Source of the DNA: Gentiana macrophylla
Taxonomy: Eukaryota; Streptophyta; Magnoliopsida; Gentianales; Gentianaceae
Reading direction: 5' to 3'
Assembly: GCA_026214975.1 (NCBI GenBank)
Contig: CM047806.1
Coordinates: forward strand, 103,735,345-103,799,344
DNA length: 64,000 nucleotides
The position numbers were made by a program, and so were the translations under genes. Below, piece after piece: positions 43,995 to 56,930 of this stretch (position 1 is the first letter of the stretch; the number at the start of each line of letters is the position of its first letter). A model generated the notes under the pieces. It ran no database searches. It was not told the DNA's origin and saw nothing but the letters and a program-made list of their open reading frames with translations.

Positions 43995-45641
43995 TGTTGG
44001 TCCCTTGAAAAGGCTTTGGTTAAGTTTAGAGGGGGGGGGGGGGGTGAATAAACTTAACACTTAAAATTTTTGGAGTTAACAAATTTAGCAACTTCAGCAG
44101 CCTGCTGATACACAGTAGTCTACTGACAGTTGAGTTTACTGAGTTTGTGCAGTGGAATTATATAAAAAATTAAGCCTTATTACTTGTTAAATATGATACT
44201 AAGTATTGGATACTCCGTAGTGTATGTGTGTGAGTTCAGTTGCTAGATTCAGTAGGATGATATGTATAATAAACTAAATGCAGAATGTAAGTGCAGAAAG
44301 TAAGTAGGCAGATTTTATAGTGGTTCCAGGTGGTGTAATCTGTCAGTCCACTCTTCTCTGTGATGTTGGAGGTAATTCACTAGAGATCTTTGATGTATTT
44401 ATTACAAAGATTCCTAAGGTTGCTTGTCCTTCACCATTGACTATGGCTTTACAAACTGAAAACTAAGAACAGGTAGGATTGCTGCTCCAAAGTCTTTCAC
44501 TGGTCCTTGAAGGGTAGGATTGCCTCTTCACCAGCTTCACCACAAACAATAGTCTTTCAAAAGTGCTTCTTTGTCTTGATGAGTTCTTTGTAAAATAAAG
44601 AATGAATCAAGTAAATGATTCGATTCGCGGTGACTTGATTAGGATGAAATAATCAGCGACTTGCGGTCTTCAAGTGTGTAAACTTGATGTAGCTTGAATA
44701 CAAAATACACTTGAAGATTTTCTCTGGATCAGTAGCTTTAAGCTCAGTAAGTTCAGCAAGGTGCTTATTCAGCTCAGAATTATCACTTGTATTTTTCTCT
44801 TAAAATTCATCATCATTTTCTGAATTGGAAGTCCTCTATTTATAGGTAGGAGTCCATGTGACTTGTATTTGAAATTCAAATATGACCGTTCTGGTTTTGT
44901 CTATTTGACTTGCTTTACATCACTATTCATAGGGTGAACTTTGTCGAGAATCCTTTTTGATAGAGTGCGATCTGTCCACCCCTTTGACTTGTAACCATTG
45001 GATAAAGTCTAAATCATCCCAACGTCTTTTTAATCTCGACCATTGATTTGTTTGATAAATCGAGAGGTAGTTGGTGTCTTATCCATGTAATCTTGAATTA
45101 ATCGAGGTATGTATATCGGCGAGTTCATCGATCTCTTTGAAATACCTATCGATCTCTTTGACCCGAAATTTCTTTGTGTTTAAAACACAATGCAACAGAA
45201 CTTCTTTTATCTAACTTTTATTTGTGAAGTTAGATTACACCTTTTGCTAATAACTAAGTTCCAATCAACATCCAACTTAAGGAACTTAGACCTTGTACAC
45301 AAGGTATATGTAATCGATTTAGGTCATCCACAGACTTGCCTAAAGTCGATTCCATATCCTTGACTTTAATTACTAAGTTTGATCCCTTAGCCTTCATTAA
45401 GCGAGTTTGAACCCTCGCCTTGGTCTTGGCGAGGTTCTGATTAGTCTCTTGACTTATCTACCCTCTTGACCTGACCGATCTCTTTGATATAAATTAGGTG
45501 ACATTTCTGATTGCTTGTTTGATCAATCTATTCAAAAATCAAACTACAATAAACTATAGATTTGATCTAGACATCTTTTTGCCTTTGCTTTATAGCAGAT
45601 TAGTCGGCACTCATCACTAAAACTTAGAAATAAGTCCAACA
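43995..45641 (-). repeat. S2 3' LTR
   Basis: 1,647 bp, TGTTGGTCCCTTGAAAAGG to AAGTCCAACA on the + strand. A run of 14 G (44,031-44,044) lies near the LTR end, the counterpart of the 14-C run in S1. The TATA box (CTATAAATAG on the - strand) is at 44,835-44,844. Confidence 0.85.
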
Positions 45642-45803
45642 ATTTCCCCCTTTTTGGTGATGATGCCAATACCCTCACCTAACAGCAAAGCAAAAAGATT
45701 AAAACAAAAACAAAACAAATTTAGTCATCTTTCATTATAAACATTTGTTCAAAAATTATTACAGTCTAGCATCAGCAAAGATAAAACAGATAAGTATGCT
45801 GAT

Positions 45804-47545
45804 CTATTGTCTTCTTTCCCTTTCCTCTCTTGCTTTTTCAGCTTGTTCTTGATAAGTTCTGATTTCTTTGATCATCTCTCTCATCCAGTCATTTTCAATT
45901 AGAGTGAAATCAATATGAGGATTAACTTGTTTCCACCAATGCCAAGCTTCAGGAAGAGTTAGATTTATCTGATGTACCCTGAAGCCTAACCTCATTGAAT
46001 TCATTCAATGATTCCTTTGCATTTGTGGTAGGTAAACTCCTTTCACCTCTACCACCTCTTCCTCCTTTTCTTGTGGCTCTCATTGATTTAACTCTGGCCT
46101 CCCAGAATTTTAAGCCCAAAAAGGAGTTAAGACCTTCATGAAATCCCTTGTCATGATAGGGTCTCCTTTTGTTGTAGTAGACCTTCTTGTACTGTTTGAG
46201 AAGATCATCTGTGAGTGGAAGTCTGCCAGGAGCAGGTTCTCTAAATGCATTTGTATCAGCCTCCCATCTCTTCTTTGCAAAAATCCTTGCGGCTTCTTTT
46301 TTGCTTCTGCTTTGTTTGCTCTTCCCCTTATTGACATCATCAACAAAAGCGGGGACGAGGCCATGCGCTTTCTGTGTGAGCACTAGGTTGTTTAATTGAC
46401 CCTCCATGATTTCAGTCCTAGTGTCAACAGCTGTGATCCTTTCTTGCATAGTTTGTCTAGCAGAGTTATCCTCTCAGTGATCTTAGGATTAGTGTGGCGA
46501 GTTGAGATGTACCCGGCCCGATCTCGGCAGGCTTAGGTGACTCAGCAAGTTTATCAAGTTTTTGATGGATAGATGCAAGTTGGTCTTTCAAAAACTTTTC
46601 CTTCAGTGTATTTCCTTGCTTGATTCCCCTCACATCTTGAATAAGATTATTAACAGCATTTTGAGTAGATGTGAAATTTGAAGCAAGCTATTTTGATGGT
46701 ATGCATTTGTTATCCACTAGATTCATGATTCTTCAAATCTTTGTTCCTGTCTGTCAAGTTGAGTCCTTAACTGTGTTATGTCATTTCTGACAGCCCTCAA
46801 CTCTTCCACAACATGTTATGGTACACTACCAGTCATTTCTCCAGCAGCTCCTTCAGCAGGCTCTTCTCCATTATAATGAGCCCTTTGTCTGCTGATGACC
46901 ATTGCTCTACTCATATCTCTCCCAGCAGGGGCTGGTCCTTCCTCAACCATAGAATCAAGAATATCCTCCATTATTGGATCTTGTGCAGGTTCATCAGCAA
47001 CAACTTCTTCCTCAGACACTTGAAAATCTTCATCACTGTAGTCATAGTCCAACAGTTGATTATCCTCATCAACAGACTGTTGACCATCCTTTCATACAGT
47101 GGCCTTGACTCTAGTAGGCTCCACTTCTGGCTGACCTCTGTAACAGCGGCAAGGGTTTCCTCCAAACCCAAATCTGGTTCCAACCTTTGTCCAGTCTTTG
47201 TTTGTAACTCAGTGACTGTACCTCTGTTTCCAACTTTGTGTCAGTCTTTGTTTGTATCCCAACAACCTGTACCTCCTCTTTAGTTGTTTGTTCCGGTACA
47301 ATTTGTGCCACAACAACTTGATCAGGGAATATGTCCATTTTTTCTTTTTGAAATTCCCCCATATCAGTGATCCTCCTTAGATAATTGGCAGTTTTGACTA
47401 AGGCATCTTCAGTGTCAATCCAGTCCTGATATTGAATTGATTCCTCTGAACTGGCACTAGGTTCACTAATATCAGTAACTCTTTCTTCATCCAAATCTGC
47501 ATTTCTTTGATCTTGATGAGTCTTACCCGGCATCGGTAGGTTCAT
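45804..47545 (-). pseudogene. S2 third ORF (env-like position), broken into several frames
   Basis: On the - strand, from right to left: an acidic N-terminal part (47,545-46,816, with EEVQVVGIQTKTDTKLETEV and DEDFQVSEEEVVADEPAQDP), then MQERITAVDTRTEIMEGQLN and a basic stretch KGKSKQSRSKKEAARIFAKK. Next is the block GRLPLTDDLLKQYKKVYYNK/FHEGLNSFL. An RKGGRGGRGER tract and the Trp-rich C-terminus (AWHWWKQVNPHIDF) follow, ending in coiled-coil residues EQAEKAREERERRQ and a stop at 45,804. The blocks correspond in order to the S1 third ORF. Frame changes make it a pseudogene. Function unknown. Confidence 0.65.
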
Positions 47546-47555
47546 CTTACGCCTT

Positions 47556-48973
47556 TGTTAGTCCCGAGAGAAGAGGTGAAACTATAGTCGGAGGGGGGTG
47601 AATGACTATAGTGGAGTTTCAAAACTTTTCTTCTTCTAGTTAAAAGCTTTTGGGCGTGGATAAGTCCCTTCTTCTTGTAATGTTTTCAAATCGGTTTAGG
47701 CAGAGACCACAGATGCAAATTATGATGTATGCAAATTAAATGAATCTTTGTAAAGTAAATTGCGAGAAATTAAATTGACACAAGGCTTATAGTGGTTGAG
47801 GTGGTGTAATCCCTTAATCCACTCTTCTCACTGTGATGATTGGAGGAATTCACTATTGTTTTCCACGAGATACAATAGTATGATTGTCCTTGGCTTCCCA
47901 AGCTTCACAATCTACAAGACTATCACTCCTTGATTGCGCGACTTTAGTGATTGATCTTTCTTCTCTTATTCCTTAAGATCAAGATCCTTCAACGGCTATC
48001 ACAGATTCAACTCCTTCTCAGATTGCCTCTGATTGATTGCTTGATTTGATGTGAATGTGATTCACACACTTGCTTGATCAATCCTCGATTACGAGTATGA
48101 CTTTGTAGCTTTGAAGTGCGAGGTTGATTACTAGATGTATCCTTGTAATTTAGAGAGAAGGCTTTTCAAATTGATAGAGTTTCTGCTAGATTTTTCTTTC
48201 TTAATTGTTATTTTCTTTTTTTGTCAATGCCTTCTATTTATAGCCTTGAATACCTTCATTTTTGAAATTCCGTCCGTTGGCTATATTAATGAGGGAATAA
48301 TCCTTGATTTTATTCTTGATTCCCCTTAATTGTATTCTCCTTAATTTGTTGATGGATTCTTTCTTCAAGCGTATAGCGAGATAATCCGTCCTTGATTGAT
48401 CCTTTAAATGATTTGAGAATTTAATGCATGATCTTACGAATCTTCATCGTATATCAATTACGGCCTTGTAGGTGTCTCTTCGCCGTTTCTAGAATGGTCG
48501 AGTGAGCCTCTTGACTTAGCCGTCACTTAACCTTATTTGTTTTGTTTTCTCTTTGCGAAAGTCAGTTTACTCGGCCGATTCTTTGTTTCCTTCTTTGTTC
48601 TAGTATTTGGAGAGTCTTTGAACTTCATGATCCTTGATTTGGGTGAGACCGGTGTACACCATATTTGAACATTTGAGTTTTATCATTTAAAACATAACTT
48701 AGACTTATCCAAGGTCATCTGAGACTTCCTTGGTTATAAGTGAGACCATAAAGTCTTCATTACTTCTCTCTTTGGTGCTTGGTGGCTTCACTCTGCCGAA
48801 TATACATCTTTGCTTTGCCATCCTACCAACTAGTACAATACTTGTGCGACTTAACTTATACAACTTGTCGGACCCTAAGTAAAGACTTATCTGAGAGAAT
48901 TCTAACTTATTTCGGGCTTGCTATATAACGACTAGTATGGCCATCATCAAAACATAATAACATGTTTCTAACA
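47556..48973 (-). repeat. S3 3' LTR
   Basis: 1,418 bp, TGTTAGTCCCGAGAGAAGAG to GTTTCTAACA on the + strand. The purine tract (AAAAGTGGGGAAAT on the - strand) follows at 48,974. TATA box at 48,234-48,243. A GGAGGGGGGTGAAT block near the outer end parallels the G runs of S2 and S4. Confidence 0.85.
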
Positions 48974-49139
48974 ATTTCCCCACTTTTGATGATGCCAAAA
49001 CCCTCATAAGCTTTGAACATAAGTAATCAAGATTTTCATAATACACATGAGATAAAAAGTTCAACAATTTTATTCATCCATCGAAGGGTAATAATTTCTA
49101 AGACTTTATTCAAGTGTTACAAACTACATTTTGCTCAAT

Positions 49140-52100
49140 TCAGCCTTGTACCTCTTGAATTTCGTAGTTTGAACCTCTTCCATGTCTTTCAGTCAATTTC
49201 GGAAACTTCCACTTCGAGTAAGCCAAAGTGTGTATTCGAGATACACCCTGAAAAACTCTTTTGGCAAAGAGCATTGAAATCAGGCATGGTCTCATTTGCC
49301 TTAGGTTCTCCAAAATATTTTTCAAGTCTTTCCCTAGCCTCGGCAATATGTGAATCTGCAAACTTGAGGCTTTTGTAGAGAGACTCCCGCTCAGTTTTCC
49401 ATTCTCCCCATAGGGTTGAAGAATTTTGCCATATATTTGAATTCCTCTTGCTTTTAATTTGGCAAGTCTTACGGTCCTTTTGAGATAGTGGTATGGTGAG
49501 CTTGGTTTATTGTTGGCTTGTTTGAGAAGTGAAAATTCTCTTTTGACTTCATTGTAAAGTTTGGCCATATCGGTTCTCATCCTTTCATCACGATAGCTTA
49601 GCCAATCAGTCCAGGCTTCATCTTGTGAGGAGTGAGGATAGAGTCCTTCTTGTACTCTGAAAAATTCTCTTACATGGTCAGTACATCGCATCATAATACT
49701 GCTTTGCTTTGGTGACGAGTGTAAGTCTGTGCTCCTCGGTATATCTGGAGGCTGCTTTGCTACCTCTCTTTGGTTTTTCCTCTGGTCTTTGAGTCTGTGT
49801 TGGTGGTGATCCTCTTTCTTTGGTGGATCCAGGCCTTTCTTTGTCTGCCGGATCTATCTCTATCATCATCTCTTCTTTGCATAGGGTGAGGAAATCCAAT
49901 GCGGGGTTCCTTTAGGGCCTTTTCCCTTTCTTCTCGACCCTTCTTTCTGTTCTTCTTAGCCATTTCGATTCTTATTTCTCTGTCCCTTGCCTCGGTTGTT
50001 CTTGATTAAGTTTGGGGAGTCGATTGTTGATCCTTGAGGCTTATCTGGTTTCCCCACTTTTTGGCGACATCATCCCTTTCTTTGGAGTAGGATGCTATTG
50101 GTGGCCTCTGCCCGTTCAATCGAGAGAGTCAAGTTTTGATTCAATGGAAGTGAATCTTTTGTTGTGATCATTCAATTTCTCATTGACACTCCGAAGTCTA
50201 GTCCCAAAAGCTCACGCGGTGATTCATTTCTTGGGAGATGTGTTGCTGAGAGGCTGCAAAATTTATTGGTAATATTGATGTTGAGTTACTTCATCAGATC
50301 TCCTTGTTGTTGAACAACAATATTTTGTGCATCAATGTATTACGCAATGGCACGAAACTTGTTTTCAATGGAGGAGCTTTTGTCATTAAAAGTGAAGTCA
50401 TAGATACGAGATACATTGCTTCTTTGTTCCAATTCTTGACTAGCAAGTCTGCGCTTTCTCAAAAGTTTCATTTGTAATGCGGTGTTAATTTGAGAGATTT
50501 TACGCCTTGTTTAATTTAGTTTGGATCTGTCTCTTGTCCCTTATGCGGATGTTGAGTGACATCTGCATGTACATCTAGATCTTCAAGTATTTGGGTAGAT
50601 GTGTATCTTTGGTGTGGCTTAAGCTTTGTTTCCTTATTTCTATTCCGGGGTTGTCTTGGTGGAGTGGCGTGGTGAGCAGTGTCCACAATGTGTTTCTTTG
50701 TTGTTTGAGCAGCGTGACGGCGGTTGAGTGGATGTCTTTCTTTGGAGATGTAGACTTGCGAGGCTTGTGTTTTCATAAATGTACGGAGAAGAGTGGTGTC
50801 ATCAATTGCATCACAGTGCGGGAGAGTTCTCTTCTCTGTCTTGATCAAGATCATCATTATCATCACGATCATGATCATTATCATCATTGTCATCATGATC
50901 ATCACCATCATCTTGATCATGATCATCCCATCATCTTACGAGTCATCACTTTGTCTCCCAGGAGATGCAGGGCGATTTTGCCTTGTTTGCATCAACCATT
51001 TCCCATGTAGAGGTGATTCATCAAGTACACTACCACGAGTTGTGATTCCCGAGAAAGTCAAATAGCCATGCTTCTTGGCCAAGCATGTGATACGAGTCTT
51101 GAAGAAATTTGTTGTTTGGAATCACCTTCCTTCCACTCAAGATATTACGCAATTCGATCATCTATATCGTTTGCGAGTCAATTATCTGACTTCTTACGGA
51201 GATGATTCCTCATCCTCTCGGTGTTTTCTTTATTAGGATCTTTGTTGATCCCCATGATTTCTTCTTCTTTAACATTACGCTTGATTGTCGAGAACCTTCT
51301 TCCTCTTCTCCTTCATCAATCAATTGTGCAAAGTCGGTCTTTTCAAGACTTATTTGAATCTTTTGTTTCTTTCTTTGACCGGTGGTGCTGCGTGTAGGTT
51401 TCTTTCTCTTTCCTTCTCCTTCCTTATACATTTGTTGTTTAAGATAAGTAAACATGACTTTGGATTCATGCAGTTTGTGGAGTTATCTTGTGGGGACTTT
51501 GAGACATTGCAACAAATAGTGTAGCTTGAATACCATATGACTTTTTTTACCCATAATTGTCCTTTCTTTGTCTTCCCTTCTTTTGTCCCTTGTTTTTGCT
51601 TTTTCTTCACCTTGGATTTGCTCTTTGAGTCTTAGAAAAGTATTTTGCCCGAGTTGAATTGCAGATTATTGTAGATGATTCCCATCGACCTCATTCGATT
51701 TCTGTCATTGCATTATTTGCTCCCAATTTTCCTTCAATGGTCTTGCCAATTAGAGCACTTCGAACTCATTGAATGGTTTCTTTAAATGATTCTCAAACAG
51801 TTGACCTTTGTGGATCCTGGGTTTGCCGTTTTGGCAATTGTTGCCCAGAAATCATCCAAGTTTTGTGATACAAGTGTCACTTTTGCTTGACCTTTATTGG
51901 AAAGTATGAGATGTTTGTGAATTACCTTTTCTGTAATCGTCACTTCCTTTCCGTTGACAGATGCTACAATCTTGTCTTCTTCCCACTCGTCACCTTCTTC
52001 AGCAGGGAGCCCAGGCACGTATTGTGCAGATTTCTAGAAGGAAATCAGACTTTCATAGCAAACCTCGGTGATAGGAGGATTGAGGAAGGTTGATAGCTTT

Positions 52101-52290
52101 AGGATTTTGCAACCTGCTACTAATCGTTTGGCATCTTAGTCATTTCCACACAGTTTCAAGTAGTGTTCTTCTTGAAAGAAGGATCCCGTGGCAATCGATT
52201 TTTCATATCCAGCTTGGGTGTTTGTGGAGGATGATCCCATTTTTGAAGAGGAGAGAAGTTTTGGAAATGAATTTCAGTTTGCAATAGAAA
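49140..52290 (-). pseudogene. S3 third ORF (env-like position), broken
   Basis: Recognisable pieces on the - strand: DKIVASVNGKEVTITEKVIH (51,782-52,018), a Lys-rich tract near 51,350-51,450, an Asp-rich tract at 50,838-50,930, a basic GSPPTQTQRPEEKPKRG region near 49,750-49,850, and the C-terminal block HSSQDEAWTDWLSYRDERMR (49,140-49,694, 184 codons open). The order matches S1 and S2. Many frame changes. The long + strand frame at 50,591-51,010 is the shadow of this ORF. Confidence 0.6.
50838..50930 (-). repeat. ATC/GAT-rich microsatellite encoding an Asp/His run
   Basis: Irregular GAT, CAT and AAT triplets. In one - strand frame they give DHDQDDGDDHDDNDDNDHDR, an acidic patch inside the S3 third ORF. 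In the next frame they give the Met/Ile-rich open frame 50,516-50,926, which is an artefact. Confidence 0.7.
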
Positions 52291-52860
52291 GAATCAAGAG
52301 TAGAGTTTGTAATTGACAAGAAAGCGTAAAGATTTCTGAAAATCTCTAAGTCTTGTTTTTATAGTGTGATTTGGGTAGTATGAACGTGGTTTTGAATATG
52401 GAAGGATTTGTGGCATAATGGCGTGATTTTGCGTATAAAAATCACGATATTCGAGTGGAGTGGGGGTGTGGTTTGAGGCAAGTAATGATAGAGCCCGGGA
52501 ATCGAGGAGTTTATAATTCAAAAAATAATATAATTACCTCCATGATCATAAGTTGATCGCCACGCGTGTATAGAATAATCCTCCATAATTTCCTTATTCT
52601 CCACGTGTAATCGTAATTGATTTTGTTCACACTCTTAATTTGTCCAAGTCTTTATTTCGGTGAAGTGCCTTCACTGGCCACTTAGCCGTTCTATAGATTC
52701 TTTACTTATTTGCTCCATTTCACTTTATTCTAACAATCAGTTAAGTTACCTTATTTGGATGCGAGTGCCTTACTTGCTTGCATCTCTCCCATTACGGCAA
52801 AGGTCGTACCGATTAATGAAGTCACTTAGCCGATTACCCTGATTAGCCGCTTTTTGATAC

Positions 52861-54450
52861 TTATTCAATTTCAATCATTCCTAACTTTCGGTTCTTAGCT
52901 TTTGAATCTTTCATAAGCCCGAGTGGTTTAGTGAAGATGTCAACCAATTGATCTTCAGTGGGTATGTGTTTTAGGATGACATCCCCCTTTTCAACATGGT
53001 CTCTGATAAAATGATGTCTTACATCAATGTGCTTTGTTCTTGAGTGCAATACTGGATTTTCTGTGATAGATATTGCACTTGTGTTATCACACATGATTGG
53101 AATTGTTTTCTCTTCTACTCCATAGTCCCTTAGCATTTGTTGTCTTATCCACAGTGCTTTGTGCATGACTACTACTTGCCGCTATGTATTCTCGCTTGTT
53201 TGTTGATGTAGATATGGAGTTTTGCTTTTTCTTGAACCAAGAGACTAGTGCGGTTTCTAGCATTTGGCAAGTTCGAGAGGTGCTTTTTCTATCTATTTTG
53301 CATCCAAAGCATAGTCGAGTGCGAATATGATATCAATGTAAATCCTCCATCTTTTGGATACCAAATACCAACATTTAAAGTGTTTCTCAAGTATTTGATT
53401 ATCATTTTAGTTGCTAGAAGATGTGATTCTTTTGGTTGAGCTTGAAATCTTGCACATACTCCTACTTGCAAATGCTATGTCAGTGCCTTGCGATTAAGTA
53501 TAATAATGATCCAATAATTCCTCTATACAATTTTTGATCAACATCTTTTCCTCCTTCATCTTTCCAAGTATGACTCTGGCACACATTGGTGTGTCTGCTG
53601 TGCCACTTGTATCCATCCCATACTTGTGTATCAAATCTCTTGTATACTTTGCTTGACTAATGAAAATGTCATCCTTCATTTGCTTTACTTGAAGGCCAAG
53701 GAAGTAGTTTAATTCTCCCATCATGCTCATCTGAAATTTGCTCTTCATCAAGTTTGCAAATTTCTCACATGACTTTTTCATCCTCTCGATCCAAAGATTA
53801 TATCATCAACATAGATTTGCACTAGCAAAGTGCTTGCTCCTTCCTCCGGTTTAAAAAGAGTCTTGTCAATAGTTCTTTTCTTTGAATCCATTCTTGATCG
53901 AAGCTGTGGGAGTGTTTCATACCAGGCTCACAGGTGCTGTTTGAGTCCATAGAGGGCCTTCTTGAGTTTGTATACTTTGTCTTCTTTTCCTTTAATTTGA
54001 AATCCAGGAGGTTGTTCTACATAAACTTCTTCTTCCAAGAGTCCATTTAGGAATGCACTCTTTACATCCATTTGATAGACTTTGAAGTCTTTGTGTGCGA
54101 CAAATGCTAGAAAAGTCGATTGCTTCCAATCTTGCTCTTTGGAGCAAAAGTTTCATCATAATCTATTCCTTGACTTGGGAATAGCCTTTTGCAACTAGCC
54201 TTGCTTTGTTTTTCGACAATGAGTTCCTTGCTCATCCATATTGTTCTGAATACCCATTTTGCACCAATGATGTTGGCCATTTCAGTCTGTCAACAAGTTC
54301 CTGGACTTCATTTCTTTCAAATTCATTTAGTTCTTCTTGCATGGCTATGATCCAATCTACATCTTGGATTGCATCATCTATGGTCTTAGGTTCCACTTGT
54401 GATAGAAAGCGAGGTTAGCATGTGCTCAGGTTGTCTTACAGTTCGACTCT
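52861..54450 (-). pseudogene. S3 reverse transcriptase and RNase H
   Basis: The reverse transcriptase catalytic motif YVDD is intact in the context QIYVDDIIFGS (53,802-53,813). The palm/thumb part NLMKSKFQMSMMGELNYFLG and LGLQVKQMKDDIFISQAKYT follows (53,494-53,781). Early blocks near 54,150-54,400 (WIIAMQEELNEFERNEV, KARLVAKGYSQ) are in other frames. RNase H ends [40 protein letters not shown] and DIFTKPLG to a stop at 52,861. Several stops and shifts; not functional as written. This copy shows what is missing from S1 at 946. Confidence 0.85.
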
Positions 54451-54769
54451 GTGTGAATGTCTCCAATGACTTGTTCTTGAGGATGGTCTCTTAGCCAATT
54501 TAGATCTGGTTGAAGTTGATCTTCACTTGGTGCTTCCATACCTTCATCTTTGAGCATGAACTTCAACTTGAGGAGCTTCATCTGGTGTATTGGTATGTGG
54601 CTCCTCTTGATCTTCTGAATGATGATTCAGGATAGTAGTTGGTATGGTTGCATTTGTATAGATTTCTCTTTGTGGTGCTTTCTCTTCTTGATCTTGAAGA
54701 TCTTCACCATTTGTGTTTGGTTCATCAAAAACCACATGTATTGATTCTTCAATCACCAAAGTTCTTTTA

Positions 54770-55690
54770 TTTAGTACTCTGAATGCTTTCTTTGGTGTCT
54801 CGAGTATCCCATGAAGATTGCTTCATCGACCTTCTCATCAAAGGTATGCGGTTGATTCTGTTTTAAGACAAAACATTTTGATCCAAACATATGAAAATAT
54901 GAGATATTGGGTTTTCTACCATTCCATATTTCATATGGAGTTTTTCCATGATGTTTGTTGATGATTGATACATTTTGTGTATGGCATGTTGTGTTTCTTC
55001 GCTTACGCCCAAAATCTCTTTTAGTAAACATGCTACCGCTATCATTGTCTCGATTTGCTTCCTTGATGGTTCTGTTTCTTCTTTCTGCTACACCATTTTG
55101 TTGTGGAGTTCTGCTATGAGATAGTTGATGTAATACTCCATTTTCTTCACAATAGGTTACGATAATTTCATTTAGAAATTCGGTGCCTCTATCGATCGAT
55201 CTTGATAATCTTTAGTTCTTTCTCATTCTGGAGTCTTCTCAACAAATGGAAGCTTCTTGAGTGTTTCTTTCTTCTTATTCATGAAGATGGTCAGGTGTAC
55301 TTTGAGAAGTCATCCACCACTACAAGAGTGTATTTCTTACCACTCACACTCAACTGGTGGATTTGGTCCAAAGCAGTCCATGTGTAGCGGATGTAGAACT
55401 CTTGTTGTACATTGATGAGGCTTTGACTTGAATGAGCTTTTTATTTGTTTTCCTTTTCGACAAGCATCACATAGACTTTCCTTTTTGAATGTGATCTCTG
55501 GGCAGGCCTTCAACTAACTTGCTCCTTGATAGTTTGTTGATGGTCTTGAAATTCAGTGATTTAATCTTTTGTGCCAAATCCAAACTTGTTGATTGTTTAT
55601 TCTTGACAAGTAGACATGTTTTACGCCTTAGTTGTTCTCCAATCCACCACATACATGTTGTCTTGTCTTCTTCCTGCAAGAACTATTGTG
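54770..55690 (-). pseudogene. S3 integrase
   Basis: The zinc-region end SLCDACRKGKQIKSSFKS lies near 55,440-55,480. The core piece HSRTPQQNGVAERRNRTI (55,078-55,120) contains the strand and helix that carry the last catalytic Glu. The C-terminal part YEIWNGRKPNISYFHMFGSK and CFVLKQNQPHTFDEKVDEAI follows (54,771-55,031). Frames change at least five times. Confidence 0.8.
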
Positions 55691-56543
55691 TTGGTTTGAC
55701 TGTGAATCACTTTGCATCCTTCTTTGTTGAAGTGCACATTGTAGCCTTTGTCACAAAATTGGTGATGCTCATCAGTTGAAGTTAAGTCCCCTTGACATAT
55801 GCCACATTACGAATCTTTAGATTGTTCTTGATTATTGTGCCTTCCCCTTAATTTTGCCAGGGTTTTCTTTACCTCCAAATGTGACTTTGGGTCCATCAAA
55901 AGCTTTGAAGTCAGTGAGCCATCTCTTGTTTCTGTCATGTGTCGGAACATCCACTTTGTCTATGTACCGGACATCCTACAAAGCAGATTAATTAAGTTTA
56001 GGTACCCAACCTTTGTTTGGGTCCATACTGTAGCAATCATGCCTCCCATACCAAGGGTGTATCCAAAAGGTCTTCTTTTGGATAATTGAAGTCATCAACT
56101 TCATATGTATAAGGCATGGCGAGAATAGCTTCTAGTATTTTTCTTGAAGGTATTACGATACTTTTCTCCACCTTTTGGTGCATTTGCATCCTTCTTTGCT
56201 TTCCAAAATGCGGTAGGAAACCTTTCTTGCTTCATGTGTCACAAGGCAGATTGGTTTTCTTAAACATATGATGCATTTTATGGAATGGTTTCTTCTTGTA
56301 TTTTGCAGAGCAACATTCCAATCATCCTCACGAAGGTAAAGTCTTCCTTTTCCTTTCAGGATGGTTTTGTTCTTGATTGATTTGGAATGAGGATTTAGTT
56401 TCTTTGTTTCACTACACTCGGTTTTGACTTCACCGGAACAGGATGATCTGTTGGAGACATGGTCTGTCTCTTTCTAAATTTTGGTCCACCTTCAAAGGTA
56501 GGCATACATCGCAATATAGACTGGTGCCTATCCAAGAGAGACA
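55691..56543 (-). pseudogene. S3 gag C-terminus and protease region
   Basis: Near 55,850-55,970 the - strand reads DRNKRWLTDFKAFDGPKVTF and GGKENPGKIKGKG, the conserved stretch after the protease in SIRE-type elements. A KGWVPKLN-like piece near 56,000 matches the end of gag. The zinc knuckle expected at about 56,200-56,300 is too damaged to score. Gag is cut at about 56,543. Confidence 0.6.
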
Positions 56544-56930
56544 TGTTGTTTAATCTTTTACTAGTCAAGTACGTATTTATTAAAATGATTAACTAACCAC
56601 CTAAGTGTTTTCAATTAATCTCCCTCACCTTGACTACTCTCTTCCTGGACCACTAGACACGGACAAGGCCTAGCAATTACACAGACATTGATGAATACTA
56701 ATTCATCAAAGCCCAAGCCTATCATGCTCTTCCGACGGATCCGAACTTCAACTCCCTTTAAGAGTACATTCGGTGTTTTAACTGAACGAATCAGAAGCTC
56801 AATTCTGGCTTGTTTATATTTATTCAATGTTAATATATCATGTTTAAGGGTTTAAAACAGTAAACACATGAGTATAAAACCTGAAACTAAGCTAAAACGA
56901 TGAAAACAGTGAAAACAAATAAAAGCAGTC
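56544..56930 (-). repeat. G 3' LTR, outer part
   Basis: Begins TGTTGTTTAATC at about 56,544 (edge inferred) and is continuous in style with 58,632 onward once S4 is removed. Together the two parts give an LTR of about 1.5 kb. Confidence 0.5.

Larger units (their letters stand above)
43995..47555 (-). mobile_element. S2: SIRE/Maximus-type copia element, 3' part, cut by S3
   Basis: The 3' LTR (43,995-45,641), the inverted polypurine tract (ATTTCCCCCTTTTTGGTGAT, 45,642 on) and the end of the third ORF are present; S3 begins at 47,556. S2 pol is not visible in the window. Its LTR is close to the solo LTR S4. Confidence 0.85.
47556..56543 (-). mobile_element. S3: SIRE/Maximus-type copia element inserted in S2
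   Basis: On the - strand, from right to left: partial gag (up to the break at about 56,543), protease region, integrase, reverse transcriptase, RNase H, long third-ORF region, polypurine tract and 3' LTR. The 5' LTR and PBS are absent because the gypsy element G begins in gag. All coding parts show stops and frameshifts. The base composition is less AT-rich than the neighbours. Confidence 0.85.

Noticed and set aside
46813..47283. 156-codon + strand frame
   Set aside because: It is antisense to the S2 third ORF, whose codons and block order match S1 and S3.
50516..51065. Met/Ile-rich - strand frame and long + strand frames over the S3 third ORF
   Set aside because: Both follow from the ATC/GAT microsatellite and lie in the wrong frame or strand relative to the element's ORF blocks.
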